The notes under the pieces were generated by a model, which was given only the letters and a program-made list of their open reading frames with translations, searched no databases and was not told where the DNA came from. Positions 31,367 through 44,103 of a DNA stretch of 64,000 bases are shown piece by piece. The translations under genes were made by a program, and so were the position numbers. Within the stretch, counting starts at the first letter, position 1. Every line of letters starts with the position of its first letter. Source of the DNA: Haberlea rhodopensis (Eukaryota; Streptophyta; Magnoliopsida; Lamiales; Gesneriaceae); NCBI GenBank assembly GCA_907163345.1, contig CAJQUN010000024.1:1488001-1552000 (forward strand), in the 5' to 3' direction.

Positions 31367-34300
31367 ATGGTTTTGTGGGAAGGCGTAAACGAAACTCGTG
31401 TGCTAATAGCACCAGGTATTCCAGTGTAGACAGAGGCTGCCTATTTGATTTTTAATTCTATATGCTTTTTATTTCTATTAAATTTGTTCTCTCCTCTAAA
31501 TTAGATATGTCAGTACAATTTGTGCTACAGAATTGTTAACCAACTTTTGAAGTTGGTTTATTCTTTTATCAAACAGTTGTTGTGTTGATTTTTTGATGTT
31601 ATAGGAAAATGTGAATTTTAACGACTATCCTATGGAAAATTTGTATTTGTCTGATTGACTGTTTGAATGAAAGATAATGTAACCAGATATCCCCGAGTAA
31701 CATTTCCAGGTGATACCCATAAATGGCAGAGACTGTTCCTGTCAATTTGATTGCATCGTACAGTTGTCTTTTACTGTTATTTTACGTATTGGATTGCATG
31801 GATGCATTGACTTCATTTATACTATCACCCTGTCAACTTCCAGTGAGGTTCAAATCATTCTAGCTTTCTAAAGTTTTTCGTTTTTCGTTTTGGATTATTT
31901 GATTCTTTGTTATTTCTGTCATGATTCTTTCCAGTAATAGTTATAACGGCTGTAACAATATAACGTAGAATCTAATCTACAATTCTGCATCTTTGTTGCT
32001 TTGAGCAGTCGGTTGTATATATAGACACACACACACTCCTTCTGCTTAGACCATTTCTTGCCTTTTCTGCTACTTTGGCTTCTGTCTTTGAATAAGGTTA
32101 TTACCATTTTACCATACTTCGGATTCAGGAGAAAGTGCTTTTCATCTTTAAAGATCAAATTTCAAAGTAAGATAAGATTTATAAGTTAAAAGTGAATCTT
32201 GAAAGTGACAGTGCAATATATGTATATATATATTTGCCCTTTGGTTTAATTGTTTGATTTTTCACTTTAGCTTATGATTGCAGATATTTGTACCAAAGAG
32301 AATTACGTGAATAATTTATTGTCACTGCGGCATCCAAAAACTGGTAATGTTCAGACTGTTGTCTTTCTTTTGTCGTTCATTCGTGCGAGTCCCTAAGACT
32401 CGAGCAAGAAAATTTTGACAACTGTGCTATATTTAATTTTGTTGATAGACCATAATTCATTTTTGGTTCAGTTGTCGTCCCTTGATAGTTTTTCTGCTTT
32501 GTTTCCTTTTTTTTAGTTTACTTTCCTCTGCATCATCCACTAAGTTAACAAATTTTTTCTGATGATTTTGATAGTTGTGAGGCTTCAGTTTACCACTTCC
32601 ATTAATTTGATTTTTTGTATTCTGGCGACATTTGTTCTGCAAAGTTGTATGATCTGGACTTTGATACGGTTCATTTATGTGGCAGGGGATGCGACATGCT
32701 ACCTCTACAGTGATGGAGTTCTTCAAGAACTTCACCAGTTTAAACAATCTTGCGGGTCCTGGTTCCTCGGCGATTATGTTTGTGAAGGTAAATACAATCC
32801 ACTTACATATAGAATGACTGGATGGGCATTGTACTGCGTAATTAGAAACCTGCCAACCATCTGCCCACATATTCTTATTACTTCCTGGTTCTGACAGATG
32901 GTCGGTTGTATATTGCTACTCCAGTCGATCCAGTATTCATTCTTTTGCCAATTTTTGAGGAAGCTCGAATGAAGGTTTTCAATCACTATTTTTGGTCTAG
33001 TTAGCTCTATTGCTTGCAGCAGTAAAATTCTTCAATTCCAAGCAGAACTATGATTGCATAAAAATCAAATGCATTCTGCAATTTAAATTGAAATCGACGT
33101 TCTCATGGCTCTCTAATGAGGTCAAAAGGTTTTAAGGAATAATTTTTATTCTTTGAGATATGGTGACCCTCCATTACGATGTATGCAGAAAGGGGATGAT
33201 CCAGGGAACTTTAGGCAACTAGACGAGATAATTTATGTTTCTGGCTACCCAGGATATGAGTCTCTGTCATCAATCACCGATAAGGCTATGCAAGTTGTTT
33301 GTGATTTTGAAGGTAATTTTTTTAATCCGTATTTTTTGAAATGTTTTATGTACTATACACAGGGACATGTATCAAATTTTGATTATTAAGATAGAAATCT
33401 AACTCTAGCCTCAAAGATGCATTAAAACGTTACATGGAATATTCATTGAATAAGCCATGCTCAAGTTTTTTTGAGTTTGAATGGATTTCTTAAAGTTGCA
33501 TAAATTAGCCTTTTGCTTCAATGTCAATGCATAGTTTTTTCCTTGTCTTATTTTCTGTTTTACAGCTGTAACAAAACAACACCTTATTCATAGATGCATG
33601 TATGTTGAAGTATGAAGCGAGTTAGTCTTACTGCTGATGAATTAATTGCAACAATAATTATATGGCAACTAGGTGCATATTTGCTTCACTTCCTGAGTTG
33701 CCTAGGCTCATGTCTTACACTTGTTAAGGCTGCTACTTGGCATTACTCGTTCCATATAGATTTGACCAGTTGTGTTACATTTCAAATCTTCTGGCCTCTC
33801 ACAGGGTTTCAAATCTGTGTTTTATTCATATCCTATAATTAAATCATTTGTTGAATGTTGGAAGCTCGCAACTTGAACTTGAAGGATATGCATCGAATCT
33901 ACAAGTTTGACCCCATGTGTGATTATGATTGAAGATACTGATGAAGTTGATCTTACATTTTGAATTTCATGCGCCTAAGATTCATCTTACATATCATATA
34001 GTCCTTACAATGTGGGGTAGGGAAGTTGGGCTGGGTGGAAATACATATGGTGGGATGTCATTTTCTACCCTTTGAGAGAACAGTGGATGATAATTTGATG
34101 CAATCCTTCCAATAAGTACCTAAGTACCAATTTGTCATTGAAAACTTGACCAATTAGAGTGTCGTTTCTGTGGGAACCTCATTTATAAATCTCAGGTACC
34201 TGCATGCATTTTTACCATTTTAATATTGTTGAAAAAGGCATGAAGGATTCTTGCATGATTTTTTTTTTCTTCTTTTTTTGCTTTTGACAGAAGTTGGGTC

Positions 34301-37300
34301 TACCAAGTTTTTTAGGCTTAACGATTCAAAGGTACAGATTTGGTTGTGCTATAAGGTTAGTCTTGATATCCTTTGAAATTAATTGTGGCTACTTTGTTAT
34401 TTTACATTCATTTGACTTTATTCCGAAGACTGATAATATCACCGTGAATTGAGTTGTCGGAGACGAGAAATAGCCTACTTTACTGACACAGGCATTATGA
34501 AAAAAAAGGAATTAGAGATTTCACCTAAAATAGCACCACCCTGACAGTTTATGAAAAAAAGGAATTACAAATTTCGCATAAAAAGTTGTTATTCCTTCCC
34601 TTCTTCCCCGGTCTTCCTGCTACTTTTTACATGGATTTTGCACCTTCATAAATTGTAGGTAGACCAATTGAAGCATACACTACTGACACTGGATAAGAAT
34701 TCCGCTGCTCAAGATGAGAAAGATACATGTATGTTTTTAGTAAATAAAATTTGAGACTCTTTCCCTTTCAGCTGAATGATTGACCAAGTTTTAGTAGCTC
34801 TGAGATAAGAAAGAACTACCTTCAGGCCGGTGGTAGACTATGAGGTTGTCAGAGCATTTGCAGCATGGCTTGTTATGGACACCTTGCATGTTTTCAATCG
34901 CAGGGAAGAGAATTATTGGCTAGTTTAGGAAGAATTTAAAGGTATCATGACTAAGGAAATTATGGAAATTCACTTTTAATATGTTCTCAGAGTAGTTAAA
35001 TTGATTGGGCTCAAGGAATCATATTGATCAATTCAAACATAAGGATTCTTGTGAGTTGTGACCTAGTTCAACTTTTGCATTCAGGTTAGTAACTTCATTA
35101 TTGGTGGCAATGTGGTTAAAACAGAAGAAACCAATAAAAGGTTGTCGGGCCATGTGAAAATAAATGGTCCAAATATAAGGATCAGCGGACGAAGATGATT
35201 GAATTTCATATTCAATAGTATGGAAATACAACCTGCTATTCAATCCAAAACATTGTAGGGGAGCGAGCTTCACTGTTGGTTGGTTAAACTTTCTTGTGTG
35301 AGCATTTATAGGGTCAACTGTTTTTCATGGTGAAGTCTAGGCTTCATATGCAATATCATAAATGGTTGAACCACTCAATGCACTCACCACCTAATAAAAC
35401 TTCTAAACTAGATATTCGACAGTCTTTCATTTACCTAAGGACATGAGCGTGGCATTTGTCCATCCAAATCATGCACTGCTAGATGCTACAATGTTGAAAG
35501 AAGGCCAGCAATAATTGTAGTCCTGATTAATATCTGTGTATGCCAACAGTATTTGATGCACTGTCTATATTGGGAGAGTACCTCATGGAAGAGCCTTGGC
35601 TGAAACTCCTCTGCGACAAATTACAGTATATCTTTCAAGCATCTACTTTTATTTTATCTTCCAAAGTTTTATATGTATCATAAAGACAAACAATGGCAGA
35701 CCACAGTATATTTCTGCTTAAAAAACTAAATTGTCCAACATTGGTAAAGGTAGAGTATTGAAGTATTGTCTCAACCTCTTACAATGCTTACAGTAGATTA
35801 AATTTTTTTAAACTTTTTAAAAGGGCTGTATCATGGCTCTGTTGATATTCCACGGAACCGGAGGAATAGCTAAACTAATTTGAGAAATCAATGATTTAAT
35901 GTCTCTTTATTATTTTATTATTATTTTTCTAAGAATGGCAAAAGTCTGTATCTTTCATCCTTGGTTGCACAACTGTCCGTTGTCAATAAGAGGAAGAACT
36001 GTTGTCATACCTATTCGGTTACTGACGAATATTTTTTTGATAACTGATTTAATCGAATCGATTAAAATATCGGTTAATTCGGTCGGTAACTGAGTTGATA
36101 GATATTTGTTTTTTTTAAAAAAAAAATCTGATTTTAAAAACACAAAAAATAAAAAATACAAGTTTTCGTTGCGGTTAATTGATATTTTTGGAATTGAAAT
36201 TGGAAATCGAACAGATTTAACCGATTTTTTTAATATTAAAAATCGAATTTCCGAATTGACTGAACCGAAATTCTGAATTAATTCGGTTCGGTGGGTTAAT
36301 TCAGTTAAATCGAGCTTTTGCTCACCCTAGTCATATGTCTTTACTCCATTCGAAGTTGGGATCGTGTGTGGACTTATAATTCCAGTTTAAAGTATACTTT
36401 ACTGAGCTCACTTGACAGACTGATACGGTTAAGAAGGCTCACTTCACTTTCCTTGGTGACAGTTAAAGTCTCTCCTTTGCCCCCAATAAAAAGCCAAAAC
36501 ACAGGGCTAGTAGAACTCCAATAGTTTTAGCATATGCACTGATTCTTATCTGTATATTCCTTTAATACTGTCTCGTTTGCACTCGCAGATTAAACTTAAA
36601 CGACAGAAGAAATGCACCAGCTATTGAAATACTTCCAACTTCATCAGGACGTGATCTTGCCTCATTTAATCCAACACAGGTACATCACATTGACATACTT
36701 TGCTTCATGTATGTGAGTGGAATGTTTTGTATTATAAGAGCTGGCGAAGACCTTGTTTCCTTGCTGGGAGTTTAAGAGTTGTTTTAGTGGCATTTTTTCT
36801 TAAACTATAACCATCTTATACATAAAGCAAGCAGCTGATCTGTTATAATCACTGGAATCACTAAGCTCAGGTCTTGTGTGTTGACATCATCAAGATAAGG
36901 AACCACAGTGAACTTGATAACTGTGAGAAGTGAATACTAAAGAAGAGTAAGCATTACAACAAAACTTTTCAAATTTATCCTCTCTTGTTCGAACCCGAGA
37001 TTTTTTAGTAGAGTGGCTTAGTAAATTCTTGACAATAAGACTTGAGTTTTTAAAAAGAAATAAATGGAAATTAGGTACTTGTATTAAGTCGAAAACAAAT
37101 GATGCCGATGGATCATGCTGATTCTGTCTACCTTTTATGTGATTTTGTATCTCTTTTTCCGTGACAACCCTCTTTTCCCATCGCAGGTGAACAATGGAGT
37201 CGACAAGAAATCTACCCGAACCACAAGGCAGACTAAGAAGACTAAAGTGGAGAAAGATTCACATAATATCAAGGACATGTTTGGTCGGGCTACAAGAAAA

Positions 37301-37309
37301 GGAAGGTGA
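31367..37309 (+). CDS. RNASEH2B: Ribonuclease H2 subunit B, ten exons, intact
   Basis: This is the non-catalytic B subunit of the trimeric nuclear RNase H2, which removes ribonucleotides from DNA and degrades RNA:DNA hybrids. Exons joined by GT-AG introns: 31367-31415, 32284-32343, 32686-32787, 32898-32974, 33189-33312, 34291-34355, 34659-34728, 35550-35625, 36589-36679, 37187-37309. The phases agree throughout and give 278 residues plus TGA, close to the length I expect for the plant protein. The start is MVLWEGVNETRVLIAP. The triple-barrel N-terminal domain includes CYLYSDGVLQELHQFKQSCG, GSWFLGDYVCEDG and IATPVDPVFILLPIFEEARM. The helical C-terminal domain includes ILGEYLMEEPWLKLLCDKL. The tail ends with HNIKDMFGRATRKG, which resembles the PCNA-binding (PIP-like) tail of animal RNASEH2B. 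No disrupting lesion was seen. Family identity rests on motif recognition. Confidence 0.93.
35985..36333. mobile_element. hAT-like remnant in RNASEH2B intron 8
   Basis: A block rich in 'ggttaattcggt/aaccgaatt' words lies inside the 963-bp eighth intron and ends in TTTTGCTCACCCTA, a typical hAT terminal sequence. The flanks GTCATACC and GTCATATG agree at six of eight positions and may be a decayed target duplication. The left terminal repeat is degraded. Confidence 0.45.
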
Positions 37310-37675
37310 AATCTTCGTAACAATGCAATGTGGCACAAAAAGTAAATAATTGAAAAGATGAACTCAATCTCTATATCCCCCTAATTGGTTTTAATGTATG
37401 GATATATGAAGATTTATTGAGATCTTATAGTGTTGAAAATTATAACGGGAGCCTTGAAAATTATAATAATAATTTAAATATAAATACTTATAAGTATTGA
37501 TTGGACTTATCAAGGGCTAAATTATAGGCTTGCAATAGGTCCAATAGGATCACTATCGCTTGGCACCATCATTGGATATAAATATTCTTATCCAAAGATT
37601 GATGAACATTTAAATCGATCACTATCTTAGCCGTATATTCCTCGGCCAAAAAAACAAAGGAAAAATAACAGTGAA
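37310..37675 (+). other. RNASEH2B 3' flank and spacer
   Basis: AT-rich sequence after the stop codon, presumably including the 3' UTR. No clear polyadenylation signal could be singled out and no other gene is seen. Confidence 0.4.
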
Positions 37676-37695
37676 GAAACCCTGCGGGTCGATCG

Positions 37696-37980
37696 AAGAA
37701 GACTTGGCTCTAGTGGAGTCCATGGATTTCGGCCAGTTCACGAGAGCGAGAGTCCATGGATTTCGGCCAGTTCACGAGAGCGAGAGGTCGACCGAAGAAG
37801 ACTTGGCTCGAAGTTATACGCAAAGATTTGGAGTGCAAGGGGATTACAGAATGATAGAAGCGTTTGGAGAAGACTGACGCATGTGTCCGACCCGACTTGA
37901 TTCTCTATATTGTTCATGTAGCCTACCCCAATTCATTGGGATTAAAGACTTAGTTGTTGTTGTTGTTGTTGTTGTTGTTT
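37696..37980 (+). mobile_element. SINE-like insertion with (GTT)n tail
   Basis: The 285-bp insert ends in a run of GTT repeats and is flanked by a perfect 20-bp direct duplication (37676-37695 and 37981-38000). That is the signature of LINE-dependent retroposition. The 3' block 'gtagcctaccccaattcattggg' followed by (GTT)n resembles the tail of plant Au-type SINEs. The 5' half contains a direct duplication of 34 bp (37716-37749 and 37750-37783), and the pol III A/B boxes are not clear, so the copy may be a rearranged SINE. Confidence 0.75.
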
Positions 37981-38000
37981 GAAACCCTGCGGGTCGATCG

Positions 38001-40038
38001 TCCGCTCATCGCTCTCTATTTGGCAGGGTAAAAAGATTTTAGCATCGTACATTCAAGGTCTAAATTTAATTTTGGATACGTGGGCCAAACATATCCAAAT
38101 CAATTTAATTTGAATACATGGATTCCACATATTCAAATCATATTTGGACATCATCATGATTTTGCCATTAGAACTCACCCTATTTGGCACTTTCTATCAT
38201 CGTAATTAAGGTTAGCTTCATAATCCAATTTGTAGTGTTGTCATTTTGGGATTTATTCCGAAGCTCGGCCTCTCCGTGATCCATTTCCACTCTACTAGCT
38301 CTGTTAAATTTTGTATATCTTCTCTTTTCTATATTCTTATGGGTGTTTGGTGTTACTGCGTGAGAAGCCATAACAATATAAATGATTTGATTTTCATTTT
38401 TCATGTGATGAATGCTAATTTGATGGTGTTACGCTCACTTGATTAGAGAAATATCAGATTCGCTTAAGTTAATCGCATAAGAGATAAGTATAATCATTTT
38501 CTTCGCTATCATGTGAAAGGTCGATAGGAGTATCCCGCTAAAATTACAATAGAAAGATTATCATCCTGTGCAATCTACATTCAGGCTAGATGGATTGATC
38601 AAAATTATTTCACATGCGGAATCTAAGATATATGTTCCGGATATTCAACACATTTCATTTTCATCTCGAAATATCTCGAAATGCCAAGATATTAGTAATA
38701 TGAGCAATTACAATTCGACTGGAAATTATCAAAAAATTCGACTCATCGAGTTCAAGAAAATATCAAGAATTAGAATACTCGTATGACATAATCATATGTC
38801 GGGCAAACAAGATAGAAAATTAAATTTTACTTGGAAACAGATTCTATGATACATTTACACAAATTTCGTATATATCATTTAATTAATGGTCTTATAATAT
38901 ATTGAACCACTTTTAGCATTTATTTAATTATTTTGCGTCTGGTTCAAATCATGTCCGGATGTACATTCTCATATTATGTATGTTGATGTGTCATATCATT
39001 TGTGTTTCATCTATGTTATTAACAAATAACAACTTAAAACTCAATCATTTTCTTAGAATTAAGATTTCGAATAAATTACAAGCTAATTCATTACTCCTAA
39101 TTTCTTACTTCGTCTTAGGCAAATTATGAAGTACCGTAACACAAAAGGATTTTCGACTTAGACATCCTGCCATAAAATTTCACATATTCATTTTAATCAA
39201 TTAACATCGAACTACTTAATGAAAATAATCTTCTGTAGGTTCGAATATACATCAAAATTTCATTTCAAAATTTTGAGATACGTGGGAATTCATCCAAAGG
39301 ATAAAACTTCCCAAAAGCTCTCGATCTATAACTCATATAATTGTATTTTCCCAACATCTCATGATATTTCTATACAATTCATTATTGGTGACAATATCGC
39401 ACCTATGTTCCATGTTATCAAAACTAGTATCTAACTATGTTTTCATACAACATATTCATCAGTTCATTCTTTTTACTTTTTGTAAAAATAAATCATACTC
39501 AAATCTCATTTCGATATAGCCAAATTTCATTCTTTTCCAGCATCTCATTGCTGAAATCTAAATGGTCTATGTCCTGGAGATATCTCAATCACATCCAAGG
39601 ACTCTCATTCATCATCTCATGACTCATTCAACCATGTAATTCTCAATAGGTTCCAGAGCAACTTCATTGCTCAAAGATATCTTACTAATTAAAATTGCAT
39701 AAAACATTTTGAATGTCTCATATGATATGCATACTCTTCATTTATTCAATCTAATGCAGTATTCATTCAATAATGACAGGTTTCGTAGGTATTCGAGTAT
39801 AAACTCTTTCCCTACTACGTTTTATTAAACATATACAATAATGTATCGATATCGTGGTCAATATCAATACGACCGACTCAGTATACACAAATATAAATCA
39901 CAAGTCGACATCAACTATTTCACTCCAAATCATGTAAGAGCAAATAGGTCAAATACGTTTCAAACACAAGCGCACATGTTCATTCGTGCCTATTCAAAGT
40001 GTACACAAGACTCAAAACTAGAGCATTCACAGTTTATA
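38001..40038 (-). other. Repeat-derived AT-rich region, probable leader of a decayed minus-strand LTR element
   Basis: No coding frame that I can support. It lies on the internal side of the primer-binding site at 40039-40049, so at least its right part is likely the untranslated leader of that element. No gag domain was recognised. Confidence 0.3.
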
Positions 40039-40049
40039 CTCTGATACCA
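40039..40049 (-). promoter_or_regulatory. Primer-binding site of a decayed minus-strand LTR element
   Basis: TGGTATCAGAG on the minus strand, immediately inside the LTR end at 40052. It matches the initiator tRNA-Met complement over 11 bases. Confidence 0.7.
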
Positions 40050-40051
40050 AC

Positions 40052-42814
40052 TGTGAGGACTTGTTCCTAATCAAGTGTTTAATTATCACACAATGATTAT
40101 TTATTTTGTAAACAACGGAAGATTATTTAAATATTCTACCAACAAGTGGCTCTAAAAATTTCGGCATGACCTCCCGCACGAGGGACATACCCAAAAAAAT
40201 GAAAGCACCATAATAATATCCCCAGTACAGAAAGTAAATACATAATACCATAGCATGCATCATATGCATCCAGCACATAATCCGTACTAAAAATATTTAC
40301 ATCATACCATAACATGCACAATAAGTCTCTAGCACACATTTCATACTTAAAATATTTACATAATACCATCAATAGTAAGTAAATACCGAATATTCACAAA
40401 TATTAAAGGTTGAACTGAAAAAACTCAATTTACATAATTATACTATCCAGGACACACCCTGGTATAATTTAACTATCCTACGACTGGGAAAGAGACAAAA
40501 GAAACAACCTCAGGTAAGACTTCAACGAGTATTCCCTCTTTGGGATCCTGGTTACCTGTAATACCTGTCATTGTCCACACACAAAGACAACAACAGCCCC
40601 CTCGGGGGTGAGCCGAAGCCCAATATGATACTATCAAATAATTACAACATGTATCTATAAAATGTGAGAGATGATGCGATGCAATACAATGCAATGCAAT
40701 GCTTGTAAGGTACAATGGATCTAATCTCAAGATACAATTATCGGAGCCCAAAGAAATGTATCATCAATCAATATCAAACTCGAGCAGAGGGTGGCGACAC
40801 ACACACGTTGCGTTAGGAGAATCATCATGTGCTGTGTCCGTCATCCCTCGTGTCTAGGTCCAGGAACAACGCGCGTGACTACAGTTGCTACCTAAACTGC
40901 ATGTCATCGCCGTGCCAAACGTCCCCGACACTCAGAGTAAATCAACTCAGTCATCATCAAGGATATCAAAGAAGTTGATAGATCAATATGATATGCCCAA
41001 TGTATATGTCATATATCGATGTATATTTATAAATGATGTGTGTTAACAAAACAGTTAAACATACATATGCCACTATGAATGCTATGAATGCTCATAATTC
41101 AATTTAAATCACATAGCCAAGTAATTTCACTTAATTCACGTAAGTTCAGCAAATCATGCATCAAATAATACAGATACCTGTCATATGTTACCGATCGCAA
41201 CATACCTATTCTTAGTTGTCCAATCTCGATATCTTCGATCACATCAATGACCTTTCAGTATGGAATTTAATAAGATCTACACAATTTCAAATATCCGTTC
41301 AGTCATACTATGTCATTTAATTTGTTAAAATCAAGTAAGTAGAATCATCCTAATTCCAATTCGTATTCAATTTCCTTACATGTTTAAACCACATTCGCTA
41401 GCATATTGATTTGATTCCCAAGTTCGTGCAATTCATTTCATGAGTTTTTTCAGTATTTTAAGGAAAACTCTTAGCTTCCTAATCAACTCTGATGAAACCA
41501 TAAATCCTATCAATAGTTCAAAATTCAATACTTTCCATTTCAATCACATCCATTTGCATTATTCAATAGTTTTCAGTACTTGAAAACTGAACTTAGTTTG
41601 AACTTGGCTATTATAGAAATGATATGAGGCATTTTTTGAAATCATCAGCTCAACCTCACATCGACTCAATCATGCTAAAACATGCACCCACGCATGCATT
41701 GTACTCACACAAGCACCTTACAACAGCAGATTTCCAAACATCAGCATATTTACTAACTCAAATACAACATCAAAACCGAAACCATTCCAGAATAATGTCA
41801 TTGTCTTTAAGATTTAGAAACAGAATGAACAACAAGAGCCATTGAGATTTATGCACTGACAATTCTATATAATTGCTTCAACACTAGATTTCAAAATTCT
41901 TCTTAAAACAGTAGCATGAAAACCGAGCTATTCCCCCATTTCTAATTAATCAAGTTAAAACATGATTTAATGGAGTTAAAAGTTGATTAAGAGCAGAATT
42001 TAAGCATTTTCCATCCGAAACGATGAAAATCAGTCGGCCTAAATCGAACATGCATCTGCTAATCTAACATGCATCGGCAAAATAGAACATGCATCGGCAA
42101 AATCGAACCAACTCCACAAGCAATGCAAGAACTAACATCAACACTTAAATTAAAACCCAAAATTTCGAATTAAAGGCTCGAATAAAGTAATGCAAGAATT
42201 TTGATTATCAATTAATTCACCATGGACTTTAGTTATTGAATGCTCACACTAAATGTTTCGAATTCGTCACCATCATGACAAATGAACGAAAAATCATATT
42301 TTCTTAGTGAACTTGGAGTCCAACTAGTTCATGATAGCCCCTGATGGGGGCCCATCGGCTTCATGATACTAAAGGTAGATAACAATTGCATCATATGCAA
42401 CCCCAAGATATTTGTCTCGCGGTTGGCATAACCTACGTGGGCAGGACAATTATACCTTCTCACGTCAAACTAACCCAAAAGACCCCACGTGGATGAGTAA
42501 TCTGAAAGGGTAACATAACCGCACCCATAATTAAGTGACAGTTAAACACACAGCTGCCAGATGCCCCCAATTGGGTGAGTACTGTAATATAACACAAGTA
42601 GCGTCTCATGGCTTAACTATTGATGGAAGACAGGAAGCAAAAAACCCTTTTGAGCTCCCCTTATCAGTTTGATATTAAAAATTCTGAATCATATTCAAAA
42701 GAGGATTTAATTTATTTAAAATCTCACCGATTGATAGTTTGTCTGTTTGCCGGATTCATGCAACGTCAATTGTACTAATAAAACATACAAATAAACATTT
42801 GTCATACATCATAT
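40052..42814 (-). repeat. Old gypsy-type LTR, minus orientation
   Basis: On the minus strand it ends GTCCTCACA directly before the primer-binding site, like the GAGGACCTCACA ending of the Tekay-like fragment at 24121. No coding sequence. It includes a 'cccctcgggggtgagcc' block (40602 onward) and a (GATGCAATACAAT)-like short repeat near 40675-40702. Its far end is not defined; the LTR may continue beyond the 42815-44103 insertion. Confidence 0.5.
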
Positions 42815-44103
42815 TGTTGAGCCTTAAACGCATGGTTGAGTTTAATGCTTAATTTATCTCTGGATTATTTATGAGTTTTGATGATCAACAAAACTTGTGT
42901 TTGTTATACTAATATGTCTACTTAGTTTACATGTTTATTGGTTGAAAAGTGGATTGATTGGAGAAAATCAAATGTGCAAAGGCTGGGTTGGATCGCCCCA
43001 GGCAATGGTGACCATCGCCCCAGGCGATGGCAGCCAGGAGCAGCATCGCCACGCACATCGACAGAGGCGACGCCGAGGCTCGCGCGCAGGGGGAGTTCGC
43101 CCGAGGCGATGGCTTGATCGCCTGAGGCGATGGCCTGAACGCTTGAGGCGATGGATGCTTCGCCTGAGCCGATGGAAGATTTTGAGCAACCGAGGCTACG
43201 ACATTGATTTGTGGGATTGATCGCCTGAGGCGATCCATACATCGCCTGAGGCGATGCGTGCATTATGGTGACCGTTGGGGCGCGGCAATGGTGATCGCCC
43301 GAGGCGATGTCCGAGGCGATCGAGGAGTGATTCAAGCCTTAAGTGTAGCAACGGCTAGTAGGAGCCTTGGGGCCTCCTACACTATAAATATGGATGTTTT
43401 GGAGCATTTTGAAGACAAGAAACAAGACTATAAACTACAAGAAAGCCTTGATCAATTCAAATTACTTTAGCATTGCAAACTTCATACATTTGTGTTGTAT
43501 TGGAGTTTGTAATTCATTTATTGTTGTGTGAGTTTTGATTCTTGGTGTTGGTACACCGTGAAGGTGTTTGTTGATTTATTGTAAGGTCCTCCAACACCGA
43601 CGCAAGTTGGAAATTGTAAAAGTCATCAACAAGTAAAGTTGGTGCATGTGTTGTGGCTATCCTTGGAGCCCTTAAGGCCAAGAAGACTCGTGAAGAGTGT
43701 TGGTAACTCCGGAAGAGTTTTGTGTGGCTATCCTTGGAGCCCTTAAGGCCAAGAAGACTCGTGAAGAGTGTGGTGCTCGTGAAGAGCTAGTTTACTCGGG
43801 AAGAGTTGTATTGTGGCTAACTTGGAGCCCTTAAGGCCAAGATCATTTTCGTTCTAGTGGAACCTCGATTAAAGGTTTTCTAACCGGGAAGAGGAGACGT
43901 AGGTGATTTATCGCCGGACTTCTATAACAAATTCTCTTGTTCTTTATCTTTATTTAAATTACGCATTTATTTACTTCTTCATTTTATTTATTTATCGATT
44001 GACTTGAAGCCTTCCGCAGCGCAAACTCAATTATTTTGCAAATTCATTTTAAAACGCTAAAGTAGCCAAGGAACCTCATTCACCCCCCTCTTCGGTTCCA
44101 ACA
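42815..44103 (+). mobile_element. Copia-type LTR-only insertion (solo LTR)
   Basis: The 1289-bp insert runs from TGTTGAGCC to GGTTCCAACA, with a perfect 5-bp duplication CATAT (42810-42814 and 44104-44108). The end 'cattcacccccctcttc' is typical of copia U5, giving plus orientation. A TATA box (ACTATAAATATGG near 43380) lies about 55 bp after a dense cluster of inverted repeats. The 43640-43860 part contains three repeats of an 'ccttggagcccttaaggccaaga' phrase. There are no protein domains; open frames on both strands of the palindrome cluster are spurious. Confidence 0.88.
42988..43327. repeat. Cluster of GCGATC/GATCGC inverted repeats in solo LTR U3
   Basis: More than ten copies of hairpin-like words of the form ATCGCC(T/C)(G/C)AGGCGAT in 340 bp, several being perfect palindromes such as ATCGCCTGAGGCGAT at about 43219-43233. 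It is GC-rich in an AT-rich neighbourhood. Confidence 0.85.

Noticed and set aside
31919..33842. Several 60-140 codon frames inside RNASEH2B introns
   Set aside because: Intronic, some antisense; parts are read-through of true exons into introns.
42922..43335. Arg/Ser/Gly-rich open frames on both strands (up to 137 codons)
   Set aside because: They arise from the GCGATC palindrome cluster, which is open in several frames at once.
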